Origin: Kitasatospora sp. A2-31
Lineage (GTDB): Bacteria > Actinomycetota > Actinomycetes > Streptomycetales > Streptomycetaceae
Direction of reading: 5' to 3'
Assembly: GCF_022288725.1 (NCBI RefSeq)
Contig: NZ_JAKNTA010000010.1
Location: forward strand, 66,022 to 130,021
Length of the DNA stretch: 64,000 nt
The notes beneath the pieces are model-generated. The model saw only the letters and a list, made by a program, of their open reading frames with translations, was not told the origin of the DNA and made no database searches. Every line of letters starts with the position of its first letter. Position 1 is the first letter of the stretch. Of the stretch, positions 30,872 through 38,837 are shown piece by piece. Made by a program: the position numbers and the translations under genes.

Positions 30872-31813
30872 CTACCAGGGACCGAGGTGCGCGGCGGCGT
30901 ACGGGACGGCCACCGTCTCCAGGCCGCCGACCGAGCCGAAGACCGGGTGGACGTTGGCCTCGAACACCACCCCGCCGTTCTCCGCGGCGAGGTCGACGCC
31001 GGCCAGCGGGAGGCCCAGGGACTTCGTCGCCGCCACGGCCAGCTCGGCCAGCCCGCCCGGCAGCTCCCCCTCCTCCAGCAGGGTCGAGACGGCGCCCCGG
31101 CACTCGTTGCACGGGGCGTCGGGGTTCGCCTGCACGTGCTCGACCGCGCGCACGACGCGCCCGTCCAGGACGACCACCCGGTACTGGTGCCGCCGGCCGT
31201 CGGGGGCGAAGTTCGCGGCGTCCCGGGCGATCAGCCAGTCGGTGCCCGCCTCGGCGTAGTGCCGGGCGGCGGCGGCCAGTTGGGCGCCGGTGGTGATGTG
31301 GAAGACGTCGCTGCCGCCCATTCCGACGGTCGGCCGGGCCCAGACGTCCCCGCCGAGGCGGTCGAAGGCCTCGGCCGCGGCCTCGGGGCTCGGCCGGGAG
31401 AGCGTGAGGGTGGGCATGTGCGGGATGCCGTCGCGGACGAACCGCTCGACGGTGAGGTCCTTCTCGGTGGCCGTCCGCCAGGCCTCCGCGTCCGTACCGA
31501 GCGAGCGGGCACCGTGGTCGCGCAGCAGTCGCTGGAACGCCTCGAAGTCCCGGCGGCGGTGCGGCGGTACTTCGTAGACGAGCACGGCCTCCGCCGTCAC
31601 GGCGATCCCCTCGGCGGGCACCTCCAGTCGCAGGGCGCCGACCTCGGGGATGGCGGCTCGGGTGATCCGGCCGGTGCCGCCGGTCATGAAGTGCCGCGCG
31701 TCGACCAGCACGGGTGGTCTGCCGGTGAGCGTCCGCACGGCGGTGGCGAGGACGTCCCGGCTGCCCTCGGTGGAGCTGTGGTCGGTCATCACTACGAGCT
31801 CGCTGCGGGCCAT
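30872..31813 (-). CDS. ATP-grasp (RimK/GshB-like) ligase, paralogue 2
   Basis: A 313-residue ATP-grasp enzyme closely related to the one at 14560. Shared blocks include MTDHSSTEGSRD, VLVYEVPP, GGDVWARPTVGMGGSDVFHI, PDGRRHQYRVVVLDGRV, NPDAPCNECRGA, and the metal-binding end LDLAAENGGVVFEANVHPVF. It should form an amide or peptide bond using ATP; the acceptor is unknown. Compared with paralogue 1 it has an additional cysteine in the PCNECRG loop. ATG 31813 sits within a perfect 14-bp palindrome. The gene lies upstream of the corA leader on the same strand but separated by that leader's own promoter. Confidence 0.82.
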   Translation of the reverse strand: MARSELVVMTDHSSTEGSRDVLATAVRTLTGRPPVLVDARHFMTGGTGRITRAAIPEVGALRLEVPAEGIAVTAEAVLVYEVPPHRRRDFEAFQRLLRDHGARSLGTDAEAWRTATEKDLTVERFVRDGIPHMPTLTLSRPSPEAAAEAFDRLGGDVWARPTVGMGGSDVFHITTGAQLAAAARHYAEAGTDWLIARDAANFAPDGRRHQYRVVVLDGRVVRAVEHVQANPDAPCNECRGAVSTLLEEGELPGGLAELAVAATKSLGLPLAGVDLAAENGGVVFEANVHPVFGSVGGLETVAVPYAAAHLGPW

Positions 31814-31868
31814 GGCGCCATGGAACGGCGATCAGGCGAGCGCGGCAAGACGGCGTCTTGCGCCGCTC
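31810..31868. promoter_or_regulatory. Palindrome and hairpin at the ATP-grasp start
   Basis: CCATGGCGCCATGG (31810-31823) is a perfect palindrome containing the start codon. GCAAGACG-G-CGTCTTGC (31845-31861) is the core of a longer inverted repeat (31838-31868, two mismatched pairs) just upstream. Either could be an operator or a leader hairpin. Confidence 0.45.
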
Positions 31869-32391
31869 GGCATCCGGATGGCCGAAAGCGCGCGGGCCTG
31901 CCGGGGCCGCGCGGGGTCGCCCGGGGCCGGGGGCCACACGCCGCCAGGGCCCGGGGCCGCACCCCGCTCCGGGCGGACCCGCGGGCCGCGATCGGGTGAC
32001 GGGACGAGGTCGCGGCCCGGCGTCGCCCTCCGGCGCCCCGTACACCGGAGGTGCCCGACGGTACGACCATCAGGACCGTTCGACGCTCAGGTGGAGAGGC
32101 TTCGCGGGGACCTCGGCGACTCTGGCCGCTTGGCTTCAGCGACTTGAGCGGGACAGCACCCGGATTCCTGACGGGAGTCTGGTGTGACACGGGTCACAGG
32201 GCGACAGAAGTACTGCTCGACGGGGCGCCTGATCCGAGGGTTCCCACCTGGGATCACCGCCGCGGCCATCACCGCACCCGCAGGTGGCGGAGCCGCCGCC
32301 CCGCCGGCCCGGGCCTCGAGGATCAGGGACGGCCGGCCGGCTCGCGTGCTCCGCAAGGCGAGGCGAGACTGATCCGGGAGGTGAGGAACTG
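31869..32391. promoter_or_regulatory. Divergent region with CRP-like site
   Basis: No gene is seen in these 520 bases. TGTGACACGGGTCACA (32183-32198) matches the TGTGA-N6-TCACA consensus of CRP-family regulators exactly and lies between the divergent ATP-grasp and glycosyltransferase genes, 194 bases before the latter. Confidence 0.5.
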
Positions 32392-33105
32392 ATGGGACCC
32401 CTGCGGATTGCACTGGTGTCCGAAAGGGTCAGCCCCCTCGCACCGCCCGGCGGCGGCGCGGACCCGTGGGGCGCCCACGTCGCAGCCCTGTCCCGGGCCC
32501 TCGCCCGCCGCGGCCACCAGGTCACCGTGCATACCTGGCGGGCGGACGCCCGCCCCGGCGAACACGTTCCGCTCTGCCCGGGCGTCCTGGTGCACCACGT
32601 GGGCGATGGCCCGGCCCGGGGCACCTCCGAGGAGGACGTGCTGCGCCGCATGGCGGCCTTCGGTGAGCGGCTCGCCGACTACTGGATCCACCACCCGCCG
32701 ACGATCGCGCACGCGCATTTCTGGACCTCGGGGCTCGTCGGTCTTCCCGGCGCCCACTATCTGGGCATCCCGTTGGTGCAGACCTTCCACGCGCTCGGCG
32801 GCAGCGCGGTGGGCGGCCACGACGACGGTCGAGGCGTGAGCGCGTCCGGCCGGATCGCCATCGAGACCGCGGTCGGGCGGCAGGCCGACCGGGTGCTCGC
32901 GACCTGCCGCGACGAGCTGGGCGTCCTGCGGGCCATGGGCGTCGCCGAGGAGCGGATCCGGCTGGTCCCGCGAGACGGGGACCAGCCGGATCCGCGGGGG
33001 CCGCGGGCGTCGGGCCGACACACCCCCGGCCGGGCCGCCGCCCTCGTCGAACTCGTCTACCGGGAGGCCCTGGGCAGCCGGTCGGCCGGCGCAGGGCGTC
33101 CGTAG
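32392..33105 (+). CDS. GT4 glycosyltransferase lacking its donor domain
   Basis: A 237-residue protein matching only the N-terminal half of a GT-B family 4 glycosyltransferase. It has RIALVSERVSPLAPPGGGAD, HVAALSRALARRGHQVTVHT, AHAHFWTSGLVGLPGAHYLG, TFHALGG and CRDELGVLRAMGVAEERIRL, all in register with the full-length enzyme at 38837-40087. After RLVPR the sequence jumps to about 25 unrelated residues and then to AAALVELVYREAL, which resembles the extreme C-terminus of the family. About 190 residues holding the nucleotide-sugar site (including the EPFG-type motif) are gone. ATG 32392 has a strong GGGAGGTGAGG site. It is probably catalytically dead, a truncated duplicate of the cluster enzyme. 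Confidence 0.75.
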   Translation: MGPLRIALVSERVSPLAPPGGGADPWGAHVAALSRALARRGHQVTVHTWRADARPGEHVPLCPGVLVHHVGDGPARGTSEEDVLRRMAAFGERLADYWIHHPPTIAHAHFWTSGLVGLPGAHYLGIPLVQTFHALGGSAVGGHDDGRGVSASGRIAIETAVGRQADRVLATCRDELGVLRAMGVAEERIRLVPRDGDQPDPRGPRASGRHTPGRAAALVELVYREALGSRSAGAGRP

Positions 33106-33179
33106 CGGGGGTTCGCCTTCGTCCGGCGATGAGCCGCCGGGAACCGGTGAGCGGGCGGGCGGGCCTCAGACCGCGGACC

Positions 33180-34538
33180 TCAGACCACGACGGCAACCTG
33201 CTCCACGGCCGCGGCGGGACCGGCCGGCCGGCGCCGCACCGCGGCGGCCCCACCGACCGCCCCACCGACCAGCAGCCCTCCGGAGAGCAGTGCTCCCCGT
33301 GCGCCCAGGGCCTGGATGGACACACCGAGCACGAGCGGTCCGGCGAGGCCCCAGACGGTGCTGACGCTGCGCCAGGCGCCCAGGACCCGTCCGCGCAGAT
33401 GAGCCGGTGGGTCCGTCTGCAGGATCGTGGAGACGGCGGTGTCGCTCAGCGACTCCAGCACGGCCATCGGGACGACCAGCAGTGCGAGGAACAGGAGCGT
33501 GGGCGAGAGCGCGGCGAGGCACTGGAGGACGCCGCCGGCCGCCGTCAGGGCGGCCACCAGCCGTACGGAGGGGCTGCGCAGCCGTCCGGCCAGCACCGCC
33601 CCGGTGATTCCGCCGCCGGCCAGGACGGTGGCGATCACCCCGTATTCCTGCGCTCCGCCGTGCAGGGCACCGCTGACCAGCGCGGCGAGGGTCAGGCCGT
33701 AGTTGCGGCCCAGCATCGAGCCCATGCCGGTCAGGCAGGCCAGCGCCACCAGGCGGCGCCGGCTGCAGAAGAAGGCGACACCGTCCCGGACACCCCGTCC
33801 CTCGGGCGGCGGCTGGTGTGCGTCGGCCTCGACCGCGCCCGCTGCCGGCCGCAGGAACGGGATGACCGCCGCCACCAGGACGAAGGAGATGCCGTTGACG
33901 ACGTACGCGCTCGCCATCCCGAACAAGCCGACGACGACGCCGGCCGATGCGGTACCCGCCAGTCGTCCGACACTGTGCACGACCGAGCCGACCGAGATCG
34001 CCGACGGGACGTCCTCCGGCGGCACGAGATCGTTGCCCAGGAGAGCGCAGGCCGGCCCCTCGATCGTGGCGACGAGCCCGGTGAGGACGGCGAGCACCAT
34101 CAGGGCCGGGACGCTGAGTGCCCCGAGCGCCACCAGGGCCGCGGTGGCGAAGGCGATCCCGGCCAGCACCGCCTGGCTGACGGTGGCCGTGAGCTTGCGC
34201 GGCCAGCGGTCGACCGCGGCGCCGCCCACGAGTCCGAGCAGCAGGCCGGGGGCGACCTGGAGGGCGAGCGACAGTCCGGTGACGGCGGCCGAGCCGGTCA
34301 GCTGGAGGACCAGGAGGTTCTGCACGGTCAGCTGCATCCAGGCACCGGCGTTCGAGGCCAGGTTCGCCAGCGACCACCAGCGCATGCTCCGGTGGCGCAG
34401 GGAACGCCACGGGGCGCGGGAGCCGGCCGGGGCGGTCGGGGGGACGGCACGACTCGGAGCAGCACGGTCCGGGCCGCGTCGTTGGGCGGGTAGCAGGACG
34501 TTCGGGGTCGCCGGCGACGCCTTGGTGGTGGGCAGCAC
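33180..34538 (-). CDS. MFS transporter
   Basis: A 452-residue member of the major facilitator superfamily with about 12 hydrophobic helices. Motif A appears as GGAAVDRWPRKL near residue 110. The second half begins after a hydrophilic loop (ADAHQPPPEGRGVRDG). The set of helices and the start SMRWWSLANLASNAGAWMQL resemble the enterobactin-exporter/TetA(P)-like MFS group, often used for siderophore or drug export. GTG 34538 is the longest start and lacks a clear ribosome site; the first 45 residues are low-complexity, so a start closer to the first helix is possible. It is convergent with the truncated GT gene. Confidence 0.85.
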   Translation of the reverse strand: MLPTTKASPATPNVLLPAQRRGPDRAAPSRAVPPTAPAGSRAPWRSLRHRSMRWWSLANLASNAGAWMQLTVQNLLVLQLTGSAAVTGLSLALQVAPGLLLGLVGGAAVDRWPRKLTATVSQAVLAGIAFATAALVALGALSVPALMVLAVLTGLVATIEGPACALLGNDLVPPEDVPSAISVGSVVHSVGRLAGTASAGVVVGLFGMASAYVVNGISFVLVAAVIPFLRPAAGAVEADAHQPPPEGRGVRDGVAFFCSRRRLVALACLTGMGSMLGRNYGLTLAALVSGALHGGAQEYGVIATVLAGGGITGAVLAGRLRSPSVRLVAALTAAGGVLQCLAALSPTLLFLALLVVPMAVLESLSDTAVSTILQTDPPAHLRGRVLGAWRSVSTVWGLAGPLVLGVSIQALGARGALLSGGLLVGGAVGGAAAVRRRPAGPAAAVEQVAVVV

Positions 34539-35067
34539 GTCTCACATCTGGATTCGGTGTGGGCACGGGGAGGGCTCCGGGCGAGTGGTCGCCGTACGAG
34601 AGCCGGGGCGGCTCGGACGCCGGAGCGACGGAGCGGCGCCGTCCATCCTGACCGCTCGGGGCGGGATCCCGGACCGTCGATCGCGTCACACCGCCGCGCG
34701 GGAGAGTCGACACACCGGCTTGACCAGCGGCTTCGTCCGCGCGGTGGCGTCCATCACACCGTGCCGGTCGGCAGTTCCGTCCGGTGCGGTGTGACGCTCC
34801 GCGACCGGGCCGGCGCGGTCGGCCCTCCCGCCCCGGCGGGGCGGCAGCCCCGGCGTGCGGTCCGCGAGGGAATCGTGAACGCTGGTCGTAGGAGCAGACG
34901 GCCTCCCGGTCCGCGTCAACGTACCCGGCCACCGCGTGCTCCCCGGCCGCGTCGACGTACCCGGCCACCGCGGGCCGGCCTCGGCGGACCAGGCCGCCGC
35001 GCGCTCCCGACGCGGTTCTCCTCTCCCCTCTCCCGGACTTCCCCCTCTCCCGGAAGGACGACGGCCG
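34539..35067. promoter_or_regulatory. Intergenic region with long inverted and direct repeats
   Basis: No gene is seen. GCGTCACACCGC (34683-34694) and GCGGTGTGACGC (34786-34797) form a perfect 12-bp inverted repeat 91 bases apart. A 26-base direct repeat with one mismatch occurs at 34911-34936 and 34947-34972 (core CGTACCCGGCCACCGCG), 36 bases apart. Both lie between the divergent MFS and PIG-L-like genes and could be paired regulator sites. Confidence 0.5.
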
Positions 35068-35700
35068 ATGGAACAGGCTGGACGAGTGGACGGACTGTCC
35101 GCCTGCCTGCCGGTGGCCGGAGTGCCCGAGGGAGTGCGGGACGCCGTGGTCGTCGCCGCCCCCCTCGATGCCGCGGTCGTCGGCTTCGGCGGTTGCATGG
35201 CGATGCTGGCGGCGTCCGGGGTCCGCCTGCGCGTCGTGGTGCCCGACGCCGGGCCGGCCCCGCACGCGGCCCCGCCGCGTGAGGTGCTGGCCTTCCTGGG
35301 CGCTCCGCAGGCGGAGCTGGAGTGGTTGGAGGCGACGGGCTGTGACGAGGCCGTCCGCCATCTCTCGTTGCTGGTGAGCGGAGCCGACCTCTGTGCCGCG
35401 CCGTGGTGCGGGGACCGGGGGACCGCCGCCGGGGCGGCGCGGTGGGCCGCCCTGCTGGCGTGTTCACTGCGCTTGAGACCGCCGCTGGTGGAGTACTGGG
35501 TGCCCGGCCACTGTGCGGCCTCCCAGGGGTGCGGGGAGCCCTGGCAGCGCGCCTCGCGGGTGTCGCTGTCCCCGGGGGCGGAGCGCCTCAAGCGCCGGGC
35601 CCTGTGCGCCGGCCGGGTCGCGGATCCGGCCGGCGGGCGAAACGGTGGGGCCTCGGTGGGCGACACGCGGCTGGGCTCGCGCGAGATCCTCTTCCTCTGA
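35068..35700 (+). CDS. PIG-L/LmbE-like protein without metal ligands
   Basis: A 210-residue protein with the overall frame of PIG-L N-acetylglucosamine deacetylases: a Rossmann-like start VVVAAPLDAAVVGFGGCMAM, then LRVVVPDAG, ADLCAAPWCGDRGTAAGAAR, PPLVEYWVPGH, and ERLKRRAL. In active enzymes the first block is APHPDDE followed by xGxGG, and the third is GDGHPDH; here the His, Asp, Asp and Glu are replaced by LDAAV and the HPDH segment by RGTAA. The zinc site is therefore lost and deacetylase activity is not expected. GGAAGGA lies before ATG 35068. A binding or regulatory role, or decay, are both possible. It sits next to the heptose-glycan operon, where an active PIG-L enzyme would be logical. 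Confidence 0.65.
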   Translation: MEQAGRVDGLSACLPVAGVPEGVRDAVVVAAPLDAAVVGFGGCMAMLAASGVRLRVVVPDAGPAPHAAPPREVLAFLGAPQAELEWLEATGCDEAVRHLSLLVSGADLCAAPWCGDRGTAAGAARWAALLACSLRLRPPLVEYWVPGHCAASQGCGEPWQRASRVSLSPGAERLKRRALCAGRVADPAGGRNGGASVGDTRLGSREILFL

Positions 35701-35794
35701 CGGGCAGGAGCGCGAGCCGGGGCGGGTTGCGCGTGATCACCACGACGCCGATCCGGGGTGCGGAGGCCACGGACGGGCTCGCCATCGGTCGCCC

Positions 35795-36778
35795 TCACCT
35801 CCCCCCTTCGCGCAGGCGGAGGGCGCGGAGTTCGGACAGGACGTCGTCCGGGCCGATCCGCAGCAGACGTGGGTCGGGGTCCTCGCCGTGGGCGTCGCCT
35901 GGCCGGTCGTCCCCGGGGTGGTCGGGCCGCCACAGGATCCGGTGGCGGCCGTCGGCGGGCGGTCCCCAGAGACGGGGCGAGACCGGGCCGAAGAGGGTGA
36001 CCGAGGCGGTGCCGAGGGCTGTGGCGAGGTGGGAGAGGCCGGTGTCCCCCGCGACCACGGCGCTCGCCTCGGCGACCAGCGCCGCCAGGGTCTCGAACGG
36101 TACGTCCGCGGCCCCGCCGATGACCGAACCGGGGGGCAGGCCGGCGAGGGTGGCCACCTCGTGGGCGAGATCCGCCTCGCGCGCGCCGGCGGTGACGACC
36201 ACCGGCCGGCCGGCGCGGCGCAGTTCCCGTGCCACCGTGGCGAAGCGGGCGGCCGGCCAGCGGCGTGCCCCTGCGTCCGCACCCGGGTGCAGCACCACGG
36301 CCCCGGGAGCGGGGGAACGGACCGCCGGGCGTCGGATCAGCAGGTCGGCCGGGTCCGCGGGGATGCCGTGGCAGCGCAGCAGACGGCACCAGCGGTCCCG
36401 TTCGTGTTCGTTCGCGCGCCACCTGGCGCCGCCGGCCTCCGGGGCCGCGTAGCCGATGAGCCGCCGGGGCTCCAGGGCCCGGAGCGGCCGCAGGCTCTCC
36501 TCGCTGCAGCCGTGCAGGTCGACGGCCAGCGCCGGCGCGGGCCCGGTCCAGTGCAGTTCGCCCGGCACCCGGCGCCCGGTGGCATCGGTGACCAGCAACC
36601 GGTCGACGCAGCCGGTGGCCGCCACCACCGGGGCCAGCCGGCCGGGCGCCGCGAGGACCAGCTCGTGGCCGGGGTGGTGCCGGCGCAGGGCCCGCAGGGC
36701 CGGGATCCCGGTGAGGAGGTCGCCGAGGCCCAGCGCGCGCAGGACGAGCAACCGCGGCCGGGCCCCGGCGGTGCTCAC
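35795..36778 (-). CDS. GT9 (heptosyltransferase-like) glycosyltransferase
   Basis: A 327-residue GT-B enzyme of family 9, the ADP-heptose:acceptor heptosyltransferase family. It starts with the nucleotide-fold strand LLVLRALGLGDLLTGIPALR (family hallmark GDxLLxxPxL). It continues to PGAVVLHPGADAGARRWPAA (the HPGA block) and AVVAGDTGLSHLATALGTAS, the conserved GDTGxxHxAxA donor motif. GTG 36778 overlaps the HldE stop (GTGA), so it is the last gene of the ten-gene operon. It should transfer the activated heptose, made by the enzymes encoded just upstream, to a lipid- or protein-linked glycan at the membrane inner face. Confidence 0.88.
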   Translation of the reverse strand: MSTAGARPRLLVLRALGLGDLLTGIPALRALRRHHPGHELVLAAPGRLAPVVAATGCVDRLLVTDATGRRVPGELHWTGPAPALAVDLHGCSEESLRPLRALEPRRLIGYAAPEAGGARWRANEHERDRWCRLLRCHGIPADPADLLIRRPAVRSPAPGAVVLHPGADAGARRWPAARFATVARELRRAGRPVVVTAGAREADLAHEVATLAGLPPGSVIGGAADVPFETLAALVAEASAVVAGDTGLSHLATALGTASVTLFGPVSPRLWGPPADGRHRILWRPDHPGDDRPGDAHGEDPDPRLLRIGPDDVLSELRALRLREGGR

Positions 36779-38187
36779 GCGCTCGCCCCCGCGGATCTCG
36801 GTCCGGCCGAGCCGGCGGCGGCGGCCCGGTTCGCCAGGGCGGTCGTGGACCTCCCGCTCAGATAGGGCAGGACGAGGGCGTGACCGCCCCATTCGGCCAG
36901 GACGTCGGCCTCCGGCAGGCCGTCCACGGTGTAGTCGCCCCCCTTCACCCAGACGTGCGGGCGCAGTGCGCGCAGGACCGCGTGCGGCGTGTCCTCCTCG
37001 AAGACGGCTACGGCGTCGACGCACCCGAGCCCCGCCAGCACGCTGGCCCGGTCCTCGACCGGGTTGAGGGGCCGCCCGGCACCTTTGAGGCGGCGGACGG
37101 AGGCGTCGGAGTTCAGGCAGACCACGAGGCAGTCGCCCAGCCGGGCCGCCGATTCCAGCAGGCCCACGTGCCCGGCGTGCAACAGGTCGAAGCAGCCTCC
37201 GGTGGCGACCACGGTTCCGCCCCGGGCGCGGACAGCGGCTGCCAGTTCCGTGGCACTCGCCGGCAGCCGCTGTGCGGACCGGCCGGCCGGCTGCCGCGGG
37301 CGGAGCGCGCCGACGCCGCCCGAGGCGACGAACTCGGCCGCGGCGACCACTCCGCTGTGCACCGCCTCCTCGGTGATCGCTCCCCTGGCCAGGGCCACGC
37401 CGGCGTTCGCCGCGAAGCAGTCGCCGGCGCCGCACGGATCGCCGCTCGCCCGGTAGGGCGCGGGAAGCAGGATCGGGCTGTCGGTGCCGCGGCTGAGCAG
37501 GGCGCCGCGCGCACCGAGGGTGACCGCCACCGCCGCGGCCTGCCAGTGGCGTGCCAGGAGCGCGGCCCGCCGGGTGTGGTCGGCGAGGCGGTCCCCCGAG
37601 CCTGACCCTGCGTCGAGGGCGGCTGCCATGGACCGCGCCTCGGCCGCGTTGGGCGTCACCAGCCGTGCGCCCGGGACGGGGGGACCGCCGCGCGGGTGCG
37701 GGTCCCACACCAGCGGACAGCGTCGGGTGGCCGCGGTGAGCAGCGGCCCGAGCACGTCCGCCACGCCCCGGCCGTAGTCGGCCACCAGCACGGCTCCGGC
37801 GGAACCGAGTACCCGGCGGACGGCGGCGTCCGGGCTGCCGGGGCGCCCCCCGCCGCGGTCGATCCGGATCAGCGGCCGTTCGTCCACCCGGATCCGGGTC
37901 TTGACCGGGATGTCACCGTCCAGCGGGATCTCGGCCAACCCGACGCGGCCCCCCAAGGTGCGGCGCAGCTCGGCCGAGGCCTCGCCCCGGCCCAGTGCCG
38001 TGAGCAGGACCACCTCCCGTCCGGTGCGCGCCGCCAGGACGGCGGCGAGCGCGGCGCCCCCCGGCCGGCTGTGCTCCGACTCGACGTCGACGACCGGGAC
38101 CGGCGCGTCGGGCGCGAGCCGGGTGGCCGCGCCGTCGACGTCGACGTCGAGCAGGCTGTCGCCGACCACCACGAACGGCCCGTTCAC
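36775..38187 (-). CDS. hldE: Bifunctional heptose-phosphate kinase/nucleotidyltransferase
   Basis: A 470-residue HldE/RfaE-type protein. Residues about 1-310 are a PfkB sugar kinase (start FVVVGDSLLDVDVDG, GGAALAAVLAARTG, anion hole and catalytic Asp in DPCGAGDCFAANAG near 255), which phosphorylates heptose 7-phosphate at C1. Residues about 325-460 are a nucleotidyltransferase with GGCFDLLHAGHVGLLESAA and VKGGDYTVDGLPE, which attaches the NMP. The full bifunctional length matches Gram-negative HldE. With GmhA immediately upstream (ATGA overlap) and GmhB in the same operon it completes a nucleotide-activated D-glycero-D-manno-heptose route. Whether the product is ADP-, GDP- or CDP-heptose cannot be told by eye. 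Confidence 0.9.
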   Translation of the reverse strand: MNGPFVVVGDSLLDVDVDGAATRLAPDAPVPVVDVESEHSRPGGAALAAVLAARTGREVVLLTALGRGEASAELRRTLGGRVGLAEIPLDGDIPVKTRIRVDERPLIRIDRGGGRPGSPDAAVRRVLGSAGAVLVADYGRGVADVLGPLLTAATRRCPLVWDPHPRGGPPVPGARLVTPNAAEARSMAAALDAGSGSGDRLADHTRRAALLARHWQAAAVAVTLGARGALLSRGTDSPILLPAPYRASGDPCGAGDCFAANAGVALARGAITEEAVHSGVVAAAEFVASGGVGALRPRQPAGRSAQRLPASATELAAAVRARGGTVVATGGCFDLLHAGHVGLLESAARLGDCLVVCLNSDASVRRLKGAGRPLNPVEDRASVLAGLGCVDAVAVFEEDTPHAVLRALRPHVWVKGGDYTVDGLPEADVLAEWGGHALVLPYLSGRSTTALANRAAAAGSAGPRSAGASA

Positions 38188-38837
38188 GCGACCTCACCCG
38201 CCGGCCGGACGTCCCCGGGCAGCGCGGGCCCTCCCGTGCGGCGAGCCAGCGCCGCGTCGAACGCCTCGCAGATCAGGTGAAGGGCCATCAGGTGGACCTC
38301 CTGGACGGTGGCGGTCGTCGCGGAGGCCACGGCGAGGGTCTCGTCGGCCCGGCCCGCCAGCGGGTTGGGGGCCCGGCCCGTCATCGCCCATACGCCGAGA
38401 CCCGCCCTCCGGCCGGCGTCGGCGGCCCTGAGCAGGTTGCCGCTCCGTCCCGAGGTCGACATCAGGATCAGGACGTCGCCGGGCCGCCCGTGCGCGGCCA
38501 CCTGGCGGGCGTAGACCTCCTCGAAGCCGTAGTCGTTGCCGATCGCGGTCAGCGTGGACGTGTCGGCGTGCAGCGCGAGCGCGGAGAAGGGGGCCCGCTC
38601 GGCGCGGTAGCGGCCGACGAGTTCGGCGGTCAGGTGCTGGGCCTGCGCGGCACTTCCGCCGTTGCCCGCGACGAGCAGGCGCCCGCCGGCCGGCAGCAGG
38701 CCGGCCAGGGCCTGGCCCCAGCTGGTGAGCAGTGGCAGTTGCCCGCCGCGCAGCGCCCGCACCGCGTCCTCCAGGGCCGTGCAGTGCCGCGCGGCCTCCG
38801 CGACGTCGTGCGCCGACTCGTGGAAGTGAGCGCTCAT
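38184..38837 (-). CDS. gmhA: Sedoheptulose-7-phosphate isomerase
   Basis: A 217-residue SIS-domain isomerase converting sedoheptulose 7-phosphate to D-glycero-D-manno-heptose 7-phosphate. The phosphate-binding region is VAGNGGSAAQAQHLTAELVG (GNGGSAADAQH in classical GmhA) near 58-77, followed by SALALHADTSTLTAIGNDYG and the second sugar-phosphate loop LILMSTSGRSGNLLRAA. The closing helix contains EVHLMALHLICEAFD, the conserved E..H..H. segment of GmhA. It is slightly longer than the family norm (about 195). Start and stop overlap both neighbours by a few bases within the operon. Confidence 0.9.
   Translation of the reverse strand: MSAHFHESAHDVAEAARHCTALEDAVRALRGGQLPLLTSWGQALAGLLPAGGRLLVAGNGGSAAQAQHLTAELVGRYRAERAPFSALALHADTSTLTAIGNDYGFEEVYARQVAAHGRPGDVLILMSTSGRSGNLLRAADAGRRAGLGVWAMTGRAPNPLAGRADETLAVASATTATVQEVHLMALHLICEAFDAALARRTGGPALPGDVRPAGEVA

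Noticed and set aside
30551..31999. 482-codon plus-strand ORF over the M-box and ATP-grasp gene
   Set aside because: It is antisense to the riboswitch and to a motif-complete ATP-grasp gene.
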